A stretch of 57,316 bases of DNA from contig JADJZE010000026.1 of the NCBI GenBank assembly GCA_016719405.1, positions 1-57,316 of the forward strand. The letters are read 5' to 3'. The position numbers were made by a program, and so were the translations under genes. Position 1 is the stretch's first letter, and each line of letters begins with the position of its first letter. The notes beneath the pieces are model-generated. The model was given only the letters and a program-made list of their open reading frames with translations. It did no database searches and was not told where the DNA came from. This document shows, piece by piece, positions 34,563 through 43,522 of this stretch. This stretch comes from Candidatus Aalborgicola lynettensis (GTDB lineage: Bacteria > Pseudomonadota > Gammaproteobacteria > Burkholderiales > Burkholderiaceae_C).

Positions 34563-35666
34563 ATGAGTTTGAAGTGTGGCATTGTAGGCCTACCCAACGT
34601 GGGTAAATCGACCCTGTTCAACGCCCTGACCAAGGCCGGCATTGCTGCCGAGAACTACCCGTTTTGCACCATCGAGCCCAATGTGGGCATTGTGGAGGTG
34701 CCCGATCCGCGCATGGCGCAGCTGGCAGAAATCGTCAAGCCCGAGCGCATGGTGCCTGCGGTGGTGGAGTTTGTGGACATTGCCGGTTTGGTGGCCGGTG
34801 CCAGCACGGGCGAGGGCCTGGGCAACAAGTTTTTGGCCCATATCCGCGAGACCGACGCCACCATCAATGTGGTGCGCTGTTTTGAAGACGACAACGTGAT
34901 TCACGTGTCCGGCAAGGTCGATCCCATTGCCGACATTGAAGTGATTCAGACCGAGCTGTGCCTTGCGGATTTGGCTGCCGTTGAGAAAGCCCTGCACCGC
35001 GTCACCAAGACCGCACGCTCGGGTGACAAGGAATCCATCAAGCTGGTGGCCATTCTGGAGAAATGCCAGGCCGCACTTAACGAAGCCAAGCCGGTGCGCA
35101 CCCTTGATTTCAGCAAGGAAGAGCGGCCCTTGTTGCAACAGTTCTTCCTGATCACCGCCAAGCCCGCCATGTTTGTGGCCAATGTGTCGGAAGACGGTTT
35201 CACCGACAACCCGCTGTTGGACCGCCTGACTGCGTTTGCCAAAGCACAGAATGCGCCGGTGGTGGCCATTTGCGCCAAGATCGAAGCCGAGTTGTCGGAA
35301 ATGGACGACGCCGACCGCCTGGAATTCCTGAAAGAACTGGGACAGGACGAGCCCGGCCTGAACCGCCTGATCCGCTCGGCTTACACCCTGTTGGGCCTGC
35401 AAACCTACTTTACCGCCGGGGTGAAAGAAGTGCGCGCCTGGACCATCCATGTGGGCGACACCGGCCCGCAAGCGGCGGGCGTGATCCACACCGACTTCGA
35501 GAAGGGCTATATCCGCGCCCAGACCATTGCGTTTGACGACTTTATTGCCTACAAGGGCGAGCAGGGCGCCAAAGACGCCGGCAAGATGCGCTATAAGATG
35601 GGCAATCTAACACGCATGCATAGCATTCATGAGTGTTTTAAGCCCAACTTCCTGTTCAGCTCCTGA
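34563..35666 (+). CDS. ychF: YchF ribosome-associated ATPase, altered C-terminus
   Basis: 367 aa. The G domain is intact: GIVGLPNVGKSTLFNALT (P-loop), EFVDIAGLVAGAS, and NVSED. The TGS domain reads PQAAGVIHTDFEKGYIRAQTI-FDDFIAYKGEQGAKDAGKMR. The last conserved block expected there (about AEGKxYxVKDGDV before NFLF) is replaced by a different in-frame segment (about 35592-35643) containing a hairpin. Normal length is about 363 aa. YchF binds ATP and the ribosome. Start chosen at 34563 because MSLKCGIVG matches the family start. Confidence 0.93.
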   Translation: MSLKCGIVGLPNVGKSTLFNALTKAGIAAENYPFCTIEPNVGIVEVPDPRMAQLAEIVKPERMVPAVVEFVDIAGLVAGASTGEGLGNKFLAHIRETDATINVVRCFEDDNVIHVSGKVDPIADIEVIQTELCLADLAAVEKALHRVTKTARSGDKESIKLVAILEKCQAALNEAKPVRTLDFSKEERPLLQQFFLITAKPAMFVANVSEDGFTDNPLLDRLTAFAKAQNAPVVAICAKIEAELSEMDDADRLEFLKELGQDEPGLNRLIRSAYTLLGLQTYFTAGVKEVRAWTIHVGDTGPQAAGVIHTDFEKGYIRAQTIAFDDFIAYKGEQGAKDAGKMRYKMGNLTRMHSIHECFKPNFLFSS

Positions 35667-35680
35667 ACCAGAGAATGTGA

Positions 35681-35738
35681 AGCAAAAAGCGCTTTTGCGC
35701 TTGCTGGGTGTGCGTAGGCAGCTCCTGAAATCGTAGCA
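35681..35738 (+). repeat. Dispersed intergenic repeat, copy A
   Basis: Directly 3' of ychF. Shares with the other copies a CAAAAA-type start, a GCGC/TGCGC core, CAGCT and a final TAGCA. Its right end merges with the ychF terminator hairpin. Copies B-F lie at 36951, 40498, 41471, 49083 and 56231. Confidence 0.55.
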
Positions 35739-35754
35739 TTTCAGGGGCTTTTTT
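35722..35754 (+). terminator. Terminator after ychF
   Basis: Inverted repeat CCTGAAAT (35724-35731) and ATTTCAGG (35738-35745), extended by GCT/GGC pairs, followed by a run of T (35749-35754). Typical rho-independent shape. Confidence 0.8.
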
Positions 35755-35832
35755 CTTGTGTGCCGGTGTGCCGCCTGGGGCACCCGCCGCCCCCTGTGGG
35801 CAGAGCTTCTTGGTAATGATGGGGTTGTAATG

Positions 35833-35855
35833 CAAATGCGAATTCATCGCATTTG
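35833..35855. promoter_or_regulatory. Fur-box-like palindrome upstream of fbpA
   Basis: Perfect 9-bp arms CAAATGCGA and TCGCATTTG around a 5-bp centre, 30 nt before the fbpA start. The inner 15-mer TGCGAATTCATCGCA follows the 7-1-7 Fur pattern (TGATAAT-N-ATTATCA) in outline. With an iron-transport gene downstream, an iron-responsive operator is likely. Confidence 0.55.
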
Positions 35856-35884
35856 ATGTAAACTGAAGACTTCCAAACCTCTCC

Positions 35885-36943
35885 ATGTCATTCACCATGC
35901 GTTTCACCGTTATTGCGGCTGCCATTGGCGCCACCCTGGGTTTTTGTGGCTTGGCACAGGCCCAAAGCAACGAGCTCAATCTGTATTCGGCCCGCCATTA
36001 CCCGACCGATGAAGCCCTGTACAGCGGCTTCACCCAGGCCACGGGCATCAAGATCAACCGGGTCGACGCGGACGATGCCGGCATTCTGGCGCGCCTCAAG
36101 GCCGAAGGCACGGCATCGCCGGCCGATGTAATTTTGCTGGTGGATGCAGCGCGCCTGTGGCGCGCCGATGTGGATGGCTTGTTTCAGCCGGTGCGCTCCA
36201 AAGTGCTGGAAGACGCGGTTCCCGCCCATTTGCGCTCCAAGGTGGCCGATGGCGGTGGTTTTAGCTGGTATGGCCTGTCCACCCGTGCGCGCATCGTGGT
36301 GTATGACAAGGTGAAGGTTAACAAGACCGATGTGGACACCTACGAAAAACTGGCCGACCCCCAAAACAAGGGCAAGCTGTGTATTCGCAGCGGCTCGCAC
36401 CCCTACAACCTGAGCCTGTTTGGCGCCATGACCGAACATCTGGGGGCCGAAAAAGCCCAAGCCTGGTTGCAGGGCCTGGTTGCCAATATGGCCCGCCCCC
36501 CCAAGGGTGGCGACACCGACCAGATCAAAGGCGTTGCCAGCGGTGAGTGCGGCATTGCCGTCACCAACAGCTACTACATGGCGCGCCTGATGCGCTCTAC
36601 CAACCCCGCTGACCGGGCTATCGCCGAAAAGGTGGGTGTGGTGTTCCCTAACCAGTCCAGTTGGGGCACCCACATGAACGTGGCCGGTGGTGCCGTGGCA
36701 CGCCATGCCAAAAACCGCGACAACGCGGTCAAGTTTCTGGAGTACCTGGTGAGCCCCGCCGCGCAAAACCACTTTGCCAACGGCAACAACGAGTGGCCTG
36801 TGGCCAAAGGGGTCAAACTGGACAACCCGGCGCTGCGTGCCATGGGTGGGGCCGACTTTAAGAGCGAACTGCTGCCCATCAGCGTAGTGGGTATGAACCA
36901 GGTGAAGGTGCAGCAAATGCTGGACCGGGTAGATTTCAAGTGA
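35885..36943 (+). CDS. fbpA: Fe(3+) ABC transporter periplasmic binding protein
   Basis: 352 aa. A signal peptide is clear (MRFTVIAAAIGATLGF then GLAQAQS); the ATG at 35885 or the in-frame ATG at 35897 could be the start. The mature part reads LNLYSARHYPTDEALYSGF, the FbpA/FutA start, and ends with AVARHAKNRDNAVKFLEYLVS and IGE-like tail QVKVQQMLDRVDF. It binds ferric iron in the periplasm for FbpB/FbpC. The expected fbpB neighbour is separated by a toxin-antitoxin pair and lies on the other strand. Confidence 0.93.
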   Translation: MSFTMRFTVIAAAIGATLGFCGLAQAQSNELNLYSARHYPTDEALYSGFTQATGIKINRVDADDAGILARLKAEGTASPADVILLVDAARLWRADVDGLFQPVRSKVLEDAVPAHLRSKVADGGGFSWYGLSTRARIVVYDKVKVNKTDVDTYEKLADPQNKGKLCIRSGSHPYNLSLFGAMTEHLGAEKAQAWLQGLVANMARPPKGGDTDQIKGVASGECGIAVTNSYYMARLMRSTNPADRAIAEKVGVVFPNQSSWGTHMNVAGGAVARHAKNRDNAVKFLEYLVSPAAQNHFANGNNEWPVAKGVKLDNPALRAMGGADFKSELLPISVVGMNQVKVQQMLDRVDFK

Positions 36944-36950
36944 TGTGCTG

Positions 36951-36984
36951 ATGCTATAACTTTCATAGCTGGATGCGCTTTTGT
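36951..36984 (-). repeat. Dispersed intergenic repeat, copy B (partial, reversed)
   Basis: Directly 3' of fbpA and in reverse orientation: read on the minus strand it shows AAGCGCATCCAGCTATGAAA followed by TTATAGCAT, the right half of the family. Confidence 0.5.
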
Positions 36985-37094
36985 GGTGTGCAGCCATGTC
37001 TCGAACCGCAAGCGACCAACCTGGCGCTCAACCTAGATCCTTTCAGCTGCGAACGGGTGGTGACAAAAGGCACACAGAAGTGTAACATTCGCCG

Positions 37095-37388
37095 ATGAAA
37101 CCCTTTCGCTGGAGTGCCGAAAAAAACGAAATGCTCAAGCTGACTCGCGGGGTGTCTTTCGAGCGCATCGTTGTGGCGGTTGAGTCCGATGGACTGCTGG
37201 ATATTGTCGAGCACCCCAACGTGACCATGTATCCGAATCAGCGGGTACTTGTCGTTTCGTTTGATGGGTACGTTTATTTGGTGCCTTTTGTCGAGGAGGC
37301 GGATTACTTTTTTCTCAAAACCGTGATCCCGAGCCGTAAGGCAACGCGGGACTATTTGCAACAAGGTGAACCCGATGCCAAACGTTGA
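37095..37388 (+). CDS. BrnT-like toxin
   Basis: 97 aa. FRWSAEKNEMLKLTRGVSFERIV near the start, VEHPNVTMYPNQRVLVVSFDGYVYLVPF in the middle and KTVIPSRKATRDYLQ at the end follow the BrnT/RelE-like layout (W-x-x-x-K-N, G-V-S-F, R-K-A-T). These are ribonuclease toxins. The gene is followed by an antitoxin-like gene that overlaps its last codons, the usual toxin-first BrnT/BrnA order. It sits inside the iron-uptake locus. Confidence 0.75.
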   Translation: MKPFRWSAEKNEMLKLTRGVSFERIVVAVESDGLLDIVEHPNVTMYPNQRVLVVSFDGYVYLVPFVEEADYFFLKTVIPSRKATRDYLQQGEPDAKR

Positions 37389-37695
37389 TGCCTATGAACG
37401 CGAAGTGTTGTCTGCCTTCGAGAACGGCAGTCTAAAGTCGGTCGCCACAAAGGGTGAACTAGAGCGGTTCAGGGCGGCAGCGAGGGCTACCGCAGTGAAG
37501 GATCGCAGAGTGAATATTCGCCTGTCATCTATTGATCTCAACGACATTCAAGTCAAAGCGCTTGAGGAGGGAATGCCCTACCAAACCTTGATCGCGAGTG
37601 TGCTGCATAAGTACGTTACGGGCCGCTTGGTTGAAAAAGCAGGACATGTATCTGCTCACCCCACACAGACATCCCGCAAGCGGGCGGCGGGTTAG
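37375..37695 (+). CDS. BrnA/CopG-like antitoxin
   Basis: 106 aa from ATG 37375 (overlapping the toxin end by 14 nt). The central stretch RRVNIRLSSIDLNDIQVKALEEGMPYQTLIASVLHKYVTG is a ribbon-helix-helix DNA-binding domain, typical for antitoxins that neutralise BrnT-like toxins. The first 40 residues (YEREVLSAFENGSLKSV) would bind the toxin. The tail is Lys/Arg-rich. Convergent with fbpB, whose stop lies within 3 nt of this gene's end. Confidence 0.75.
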   Translation: MPNVDAYEREVLSAFENGSLKSVATKGELERFRAAARATAVKDRRVNIRLSSIDLNDIQVKALEEGMPYQTLIASVLHKYVTGRLVEKAGHVSAHPTQTSRKRAAG

Positions 37696-39341
37696 CGGCT
37701 GCGCAGCGTCCGGCTGATCAAAATCACCGGAATCAGGCCCACCAGCACCAGCGCCAATGCCGGTAGGGCCGCCTCGCCCAGCCGTTCGTCGCGGGCGAGC
37801 TGGTAGGCCATTACCGCCAGGGTGTCGCTGTTGAAGGGGCGCAGCACCAGGGTGGCGGGCAGTTCCTTCATCACATCCACAAACACCAGCAGCGCGGCCG
37901 CCGCCGTGGAGCGGCGCAGCAGCGGCCAGTGCACGCGCGCCAGCAGGGCCCAGCCGCTGCAACCCAGCAGGCGGGCGGTTTCGTCCAGGTTGCGTGGCAC
38001 ACGGCTGTAGCCGCTTTGCACCGATTGCAGCGCCACGGCGGTAAAACGCACCAGATAGGCCCACACAATGCCCGCACTGGTGGCGGTAACCAACGCGCCC
38101 AGCGTGCTGCCCGGCATCCACTGTTGCAGCCAGCCCAAGGGCAGCAGCAGGCCCACCACCACCACCGCACCGGGCACGGCATAGCCCAGGCCGATGCCGC
38201 CTACCAGCGCTGTGGAGAGTCGCCCAGGGCGCACGCGGTACAGCAAACCCAAGGCCAGCGCCAGCACAGTGGCCAGGGCTGCGGTCAGTCCGCCCAGGCG
38301 CAGGCTGTTCAATGTCCAGCCCCAAAATGGTGCCAGCTGCAGATCGCTCCAACCGTCCCACAAGGGGCGCAGCATAAATACCACTGGCAGCACGAATCCG
38401 GCCAGCAGCGGCAGGCTGCACAGCGCAATGGCGGCCAGCGCTGCGCGCCCCTGCAGGGGCTTGGCCTGCAGGCTGCTGCCCCGTCCAGCGATCTGCCGGG
38501 CACTGAAGCGCATGCGTTTCTGGGCGTTTTGCTCGGTGTGTAAAAACAGGGCCACCAACACCAGCAGCATGCTGGCCAGTTGCGCAGCCGCATAGCGGTC
38601 GTCCAGCGCCAGCCAGGCCTTGAAGATGCCTGCGGTAAAACTTTGCACGCCAAAATAGCTCACCACCCCAAAATCGGCCAGGGTTTCCATCAGCGCCAGG
38701 GCCACACCGGCGGCAATGGCGGGGCGTGCCAGGGGCAAGGCAATCGTCCACAGGCGTCGGCGCAGCGACGCGCCCAGCAGCGCGGCGGCTTCCAGCAGCG
38801 AGGTGGCGCGCTCGCTCAGGGCCGTGCGGGCCAGCAGGTAAACGTAGGGGTAGAGGGTGAAGGTAAACACCCAGATCGCGCCACCCAGGCTGCGCACTTC
38901 GGGGAATACACGCCCCTCCAGTCCCAGCGCCGCGCGCAGGGTGGTTTGCAGCGGCCCGCCAAATTGCAGAAAGTCGGTGTAACCATAGGCCACCACATAG
39001 GGCGGCACCGCCAGGGGCAGCAGCAGGGCCCATTCAAAAAAACGCCGCCCCGGAAAGGTGAACACCGTCACCGCCAGTGCCACGCTGGCACCCACCACCG
39101 CCACGCCAATGCCCACGGCCAGGCACAACACCAGCGAGGTCAGTGCGTAACGCGGCAATACCGTTTGGGCCATGGCCTGCAGCGTCTGCAGACCCGCCGT
39201 GTCCAGCATCAACCACGATGCCACGATGGCCAGCAATGGCCACAGCAGCAGCAGGCCCACCACGGCCAGCGCCCAGGCCGAGTAGCGCAGCGGCAAAGGG
39301 TAGGCAGGTGCCGTGGCGGCAGAAGGGGAGGCGGGTGTCAT
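37692..39341 (-). CDS. fbpB: Ferric iron ABC transporter permease
   Basis: 549 aa from ATG 39341 (the open frame begins at 39416). About twelve membrane helices arranged as two half-permeases, each with an EAA-type loop (TSLLEAAALLGASLRRRLWTIALPLARPAIA at about residues 175-205, and RNLDETARLLGCSGWALLARVHWPL in the second half). This fused form is usual for FbpB/AfuB iron permeases. It is divergent from fbpC with a 68-bp promoter region. Works with FbpA and FbpC in the inner membrane. Confidence 0.92.
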   Translation of the reverse strand: MTPASPSAATAPAYPLPLRYSAWALAVVGLLLLWPLLAIVASWLMLDTAGLQTLQAMAQTVLPRYALTSLVLCLAVGIGVAVVGASVALAVTVFTFPGRRFFEWALLLPLAVPPYVVAYGYTDFLQFGGPLQTTLRAALGLEGRVFPEVRSLGGAIWVFTFTLYPYVYLLARTALSERATSLLEAAALLGASLRRRLWTIALPLARPAIAAGVALALMETLADFGVVSYFGVQSFTAGIFKAWLALDDRYAAAQLASMLLVLVALFLHTEQNAQKRMRFSARQIAGRGSSLQAKPLQGRAALAAIALCSLPLLAGFVLPVVFMLRPLWDGWSDLQLAPFWGWTLNSLRLGGLTAALATVLALALGLLYRVRPGRLSTALVGGIGLGYAVPGAVVVVGLLLPLGWLQQWMPGSTLGALVTATSAGIVWAYLVRFTAVALQSVQSGYSRVPRNLDETARLLGCSGWALLARVHWPLLRRSTAAAALLVFVDVMKELPATLVLRPFNSDTLAVMAYQLARDERLGEAALPALALVLVGLIPVILISRTLRSR

Positions 39342-39378
39342 ACGGACGAGGGGCGCGGAGGGCAGCAGGGGGTAACTG

Positions 39379-39400
39379 AATGAGAATTGTATGTAATTAG
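39379..39400. promoter_or_regulatory. Possible Fur site in the fbpB-fbpC divergent promoter
   Basis: The AT-rich stretch with AATGAGAATTGTATGTAATT shows one good Fur-type half (TGAGAAT) and a weak partner. It is the only candidate operator in this 68-bp divergent region. Weak on its own. Confidence 0.35.
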
Positions 39401-39409
39401 AATCGGGCC

Positions 39410-40477
<1,068 letters not shown>

Positions 40478-40497
40478 GTGGCTTGTGCGTTTTTTAA

Positions 40498-40555
40498 GCA
40501 AAATAGGCCGCTAGCCCGCGTGGAATGTGCGCAACCAGCTATCAAAAAATAGCAA
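40498..40555 (+). repeat. Dispersed intergenic repeat, copy C
   Basis: 21 nt after fbpC. Reads CAAAATAGGCCGCTAGCCCG, then GTGCGCAACCAGCTATCAAA and AATAGCA: the fullest match to copy D at 41471. Confidence 0.65.
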
Positions 40556-40566
40556 TCGTGCCCTGC

Positions 40567-40637
40567 CCCGGCGGGTATGGCCGATCGCCTCATGGTGCCA
40601 AACGCGCACAAATCGGCGATCGGCCATACCCGCCGGG
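40567..40637. repeat. Long hairpin 1 with conserved loop
   Basis: Perfect 23-bp inverted repeat: arms 40567-40589 and 40615-40637, 25-nt loop. The loop contains CATGGTGC then CGCACAAAT, shared (on the other strand) with the loop of hairpin 2 at 41346-41423, although the stems have different sequences. The right arm ends exactly at the stop codon of the nuclease-like gene. No T run follows, so it is not a standard terminator. Confidence 0.85.
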
Positions 40638-41147
40638 TTAGCGGTTGTTGCCGTAAACGACATGGACCTTGTCTTTCTTCTCGTCAATGGCAAAGATGAA
40701 TGAGCGCTGTGACCCGCGCACCATGTGTTTCTTGAATCTATCCGTACTCAACAGGTGGCTCCACTCAATTAGCCAAATACGGTCAATTGAATAGTCGTCG
40801 TTCAAGTGAACGAAAAGCAGATGTGTTGGGCAGTCGCTTCCTTCAATTTTCGGAATTGCGCTCGTCTGCTTCCATCCCGAGTTCCAGCCTTTTCTTGTCT
40901 TCACTGAGACCTTCATGCCGTTGTTCGCAACGAAATCGTGTTCCTCTCTATCACTTACGAGCGTTCCATTGAAGAGAAGCTTTCCATAGATTTCACCGAG
41001 CCAACCAACAAGTTCGTTGCCTTTGAGGGTCTTTCCGTCAGCATGAACAGAAACTTTCTCACGTATGGTTTTCTGAATTTCGGCAAGCTGAGTGAAGAGT
41101 GCCTGACACTCCGCTTCAAGTTCACCTACGGCGCTTGGATTGGTCAT
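40638..41147 (-). CDS. Small nuclease-like protein between two hairpins
   Basis: 169 aa, no named family recognised with confidence. The N-terminal third is a helical stretch (ELEAECQALFTQLAEIQKTIREK). The middle reads KGNELVGWLGEIYGKLLF, then EEHDFVANNGMKVSVKTRKG: an E...D-x(n)-V-x-V-K arrangement like the PD-(D/E)XK nuclease core. Base composition is lower in GC than the flanks and codon use differs, suggesting transfer. No methylase or partner is nearby. It could be an orphan restriction-like enzyme. Enclosed by hairpins 40567-40637 and 41346-41423. Confidence 0.75.
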   Translation of the reverse strand: MTNPSAVGELEAECQALFTQLAEIQKTIREKVSVHADGKTLKGNELVGWLGEIYGKLLFNGTLVSDREEHDFVANNGMKVSVKTRKGWNSGWKQTSAIPKIEGSDCPTHLLFVHLNDDYSIDRIWLIEWSHLLSTDRFKKHMVRGSQRSFIFAIDEKKDKVHVVYGNNR

Positions 41148-41345
41148 TGGAACCGCTAACGCAATATCCAGAGCACCCGAAAGCGCTCGGTAAGTTGGGA
41201 ACTACCCGATAAGTTGACCATCCATTCCTCCTGTAAGTAGCTTGCAGCCCCCAAGCGGCTTCTTTTCGGTACTATTCACCGTATCCCGCCATTCTGGCAG
41301 ACCGCACCCGGTATTCCCTCGCGCCGCCCACCACCACACGCCGCC

Positions 41346-41423
41346 GCAGGGTCTTGGGGCTGGCCGTGGGCCAATTTGTGCGTACCCGCACCATGCGGCC
41401 CGCGGCCAGCCCCAAGACCCTGC
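41346..41423. repeat. Long hairpin 2 with conserved loop
   Basis: 27-bp inverted repeat with one G-T mismatch: arms 41346-41372 and 41397-41423, 24-nt loop. On the minus strand the loop reads CATGGTGCGGGTACGCACAAAT, matching the loop of hairpin 1 (CATGGTGC...CGCACAAAT). Inside the loop GTGCG and CGCAC can pair. The stem sequence is unrelated to that of hairpin 1. It lies in the 368-bp gap between the nuclease-like gene and yqaA; the rest of that gap holds nothing else recognisable apart from repeat copy D. Confidence 0.85.
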
Positions 41424-41470
41424 AGCCCACAGTGAAAAATCGCATGACGGAACGGGGTCAGCATTTTTAT

Positions 41471-41530
41471 GCCAAATCGGCCTCTAGCCCTCGTAGAATG
41501 TGCGCAATCAGCTATCTAAAAGATAGCAAA
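41471..41530 (+). repeat. Dispersed intergenic repeat, copy D
   Basis: Reads CCAAATCGGCCTCTAGCCCT, then GTGCGCAATCAGCTATC and GATAGCA. It overlaps the last codons of yqaA and supplies its stop codon (41516-41518 on the minus strand). Confidence 0.65.
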
Positions 41531-41989
41531 AATCCCCATCAGCCCAGCCGTCATCAGGGTGTAACGGACCAGCTTGCCAATCGCCATGTAGACCAGACAA
41601 GGCCAAAACGGCAGGCGCAGCCAGCCCGCCACGGCGCACAGCGGGTCGCCCACCAGCGGCAGCCAAGCCAGCAGACAGGCCTTGGGTCCTAGCCGCTCCA
41701 GCCAGTGCAGTGCCCGCACATGGTAGGCAGACTGGCGGTGCCGGTCCACCGCCTGGTGGGTGGCCAGCCCCATCCACCAGCTCACAGCACCGCCCAACGT
41801 GTTGCCGAGCGTGGCGACAAAAATCACCGGCCAAAAAAGTTCGGGGTTGAGCTGCACCAGCCCAAACACCACCGGCTCCGAGCCCATGGGCAGCAGCGTG
41901 GCCGAGAGAAATGACACCACAAACACCGTGCCCAAGCTGTATTGGGGCAGGGCGAGCAGGGTGAGCAGAGGGTCTAACCAGGTGGGCAT
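41516..41989 (-). CDS. YqaA family membrane protein (SNARE-associated/DedA-like)
   Basis: 157 aa. Four to five hydrophobic segments; the family phrase FLSATLLPMGSEPVV near residue 28 and ATLGNTLGGAVSWWMG near 59, then WLPLVGDPLCAVAGWLRL near 112 with the conserved G-D-P. Members of this group are inner membrane proteins of the DedA-like superfamily, implicated in lipid transport. The C-terminus (GLMGIFAIF) runs into dispersed repeat copy D. Confidence 0.9.
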   Translation of the reverse strand: MPTWLDPLLTLLALPQYSLGTVFVVSFLSATLLPMGSEPVVFGLVQLNPELFWPVIFVATLGNTLGGAVSWWMGLATHQAVDRHRQSAYHVRALHWLERLGPKACLLAWLPLVGDPLCAVAGWLRLPFWPCLVYMAIGKLVRYTLMTAGLMGIFAIF

Positions 41990-42161
41990 GGTGGCAAAGT
42001 ATGCCCGGTCGGCAATGCCGCTCTCGATGCCGCTTTGAATCTCGCTCTCAGTGCACCTCTACCACGCCAGCATTTCAATTGCTGAAATTTTGGGCAGGTA
42101 GAATACGCCCCTGTCCGCATTCGCGGGTCCGCCCACCCCCTTCGCTTCCGAATCACACCGT

Positions 42162-43182
42162 ATGCACATTGGCCCGTTCGCTTTGGCGAATTCCCTGCTG
42201 GTTGCACCCATGGCGGGGGTGACCGATCGCCCGTTTCGCCAGTTGTGCAAACGGCTGGGGGCGGGCTACGCGGTGAGCGAGATGGTGACCTCGCGTCCCG
42301 ATTTGCAAAATTCCCTCAAGACCGTGCGCCGCGCCACCCATGCCGGTGAGCCGGGTCCCATTGCCGTGCAGATTGCCGGTACCGACGGGCCCATGATGGC
42401 CGCCGCCGCCCTGTTCAATATCGAGCGCGGTGCCCAGATCATCGACATCAACATGGGTTGCCCGGCCAAGAAGGTCTGCAACAAATGGGCAGGCTCGGCC
42501 CTGATGCAAGACGAGGCCTTGGCCCTGTCCATTGTCGAAGCCGTGGTGGCCGCCTGCGCCCCTCGCGGTGTGCCGGTCACCCTGAAGATGCGCACCGGCT
42601 GGTGCCAGGCACACAAAAATGCCGTCACCCTGGCGCGGGCCTTTGAGAACGCCGGTGTGCAGATGCTGGCCGTGCACGGCCGCACCCGCGAGCAGGGTTA
42701 CAAGGGTGAGGCGGAGTACGACACCATTGCGGCAGTTAAAGCCGCAGTGCGCATTCCGGTGGCGGCCAATGGCGACATCACCAGCCCCGAGAAAGCACTT
42801 GCCGTGCTGCAGGCCACCGGAGCAGACGCCTTGATGATTGGCCGCGCCGCCCAGGGCCGCCCCTGGATCTTTCGCGAGATTGCCCACTTTCTGGCCACTG
42901 GCACGCACCTCGCGCCACCTTTGGTGAGCGAGGTGAAGCGCCTGCTGGTGGAGCATTTGTATGACCACTACAGCCTGTACGACGAATTTATTGGCGTGCG
43001 TTCGGCGCGCAAACACATCGGCTGGTACCTGCGGGCCTTGCCCGGTGGCGAGGCGTTTCGCGCCCACATGAACACCCTGGAAGACAGCGCCGCCCAGGTG
43101 GCTGCGGTGGAACAATTTTCTGGATGCATTGAACGACACGATGGATCGCATACCCGCCCACGCCGAGCGCAGCCTGCGGTAG
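42162..43182 (+). pseudogene. dusB: tRNA-dihydrouridine synthase B, frameshift near the 3' end
   Basis: The TIM-barrel is complete: LVAPMAGVTDRPFR, INMGCPAKKVCNKWAGSAL (catalytic Cys in GCPAKKVCNK), LKMRTGW, VHGRTREQGY, ANGDITSP and MIGRAAQGRPW. At 43114-43117 one extra T in a T run shifts the frame after VEQF; without it the protein would continue LDALNDTMDRIPAHAERSLR and stop at 43180-43182. As written, the frame reads on to 43211 with an unrelated 29-residue tail, overlapping fis. The change affects only the last 20 residues, so activity might survive. DusB reduces uridine in tRNA. Confidence 0.9.
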
Positions 43183-43207
43183 GGCACGACTTGATGGAAC
43201 TGGCACT

Positions 43208-43444
43208 ATGAGCAAACAACTGCTGGAAGAATGCGTACGCAACAACCTGGAGCGCTACTTTGACGACCTGGGCGGCACCGAACCCGACCGCATGCACGAC
43301 ATGCTGGTGCGCGCGGTCGAAAAACCCCTGTTGGAAGTGGTGATGGCCAAGGCCGATAACAACCAGTCCAAGGCCGCCCTGTGGCTGGGCCTGAACCGCA
43401 ACACCCTGCGCAAAAAGCTGCTGGAACACAAGCTCACGTCCTGA
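43208..43444 (+). CDS. fis: Fis DNA-binding protein
   Basis: 78 aa, the usual length in Betaproteobacteria. The C-terminal HTH NQSKAALWLGLNRNTLRKKL is diagnostic; the N-terminal half is the dimerisation region. It begins 25 nt after the intended dusB stop, the classical dusB-fis order. Fis bends DNA and regulates growth-rate genes. Followed by purH after 78 nt. Confidence 0.94.
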   Translation: MSKQLLEECVRNNLERYFDDLGGTEPDRMHDMLVRAVEKPLLEVVMAKADNNQSKAALWLGLNRNTLRKKLLEHKLTS

Positions 43445-43522
43445 GCCACGTTGGGGTGCCGTCGCGCCCGTTCGATCCGTTTTGGCCACACCGTTTTATT
43501 TACCACCTGAGTCCTTCTCTTT

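Noticed and set aside
37525..39033. A 502-codon open frame on the minus strand
   Set aside because: A frame shadow of the high-GC fbpB gene; composition is Gly/Ala/Arg/Pro-rich with no domain.
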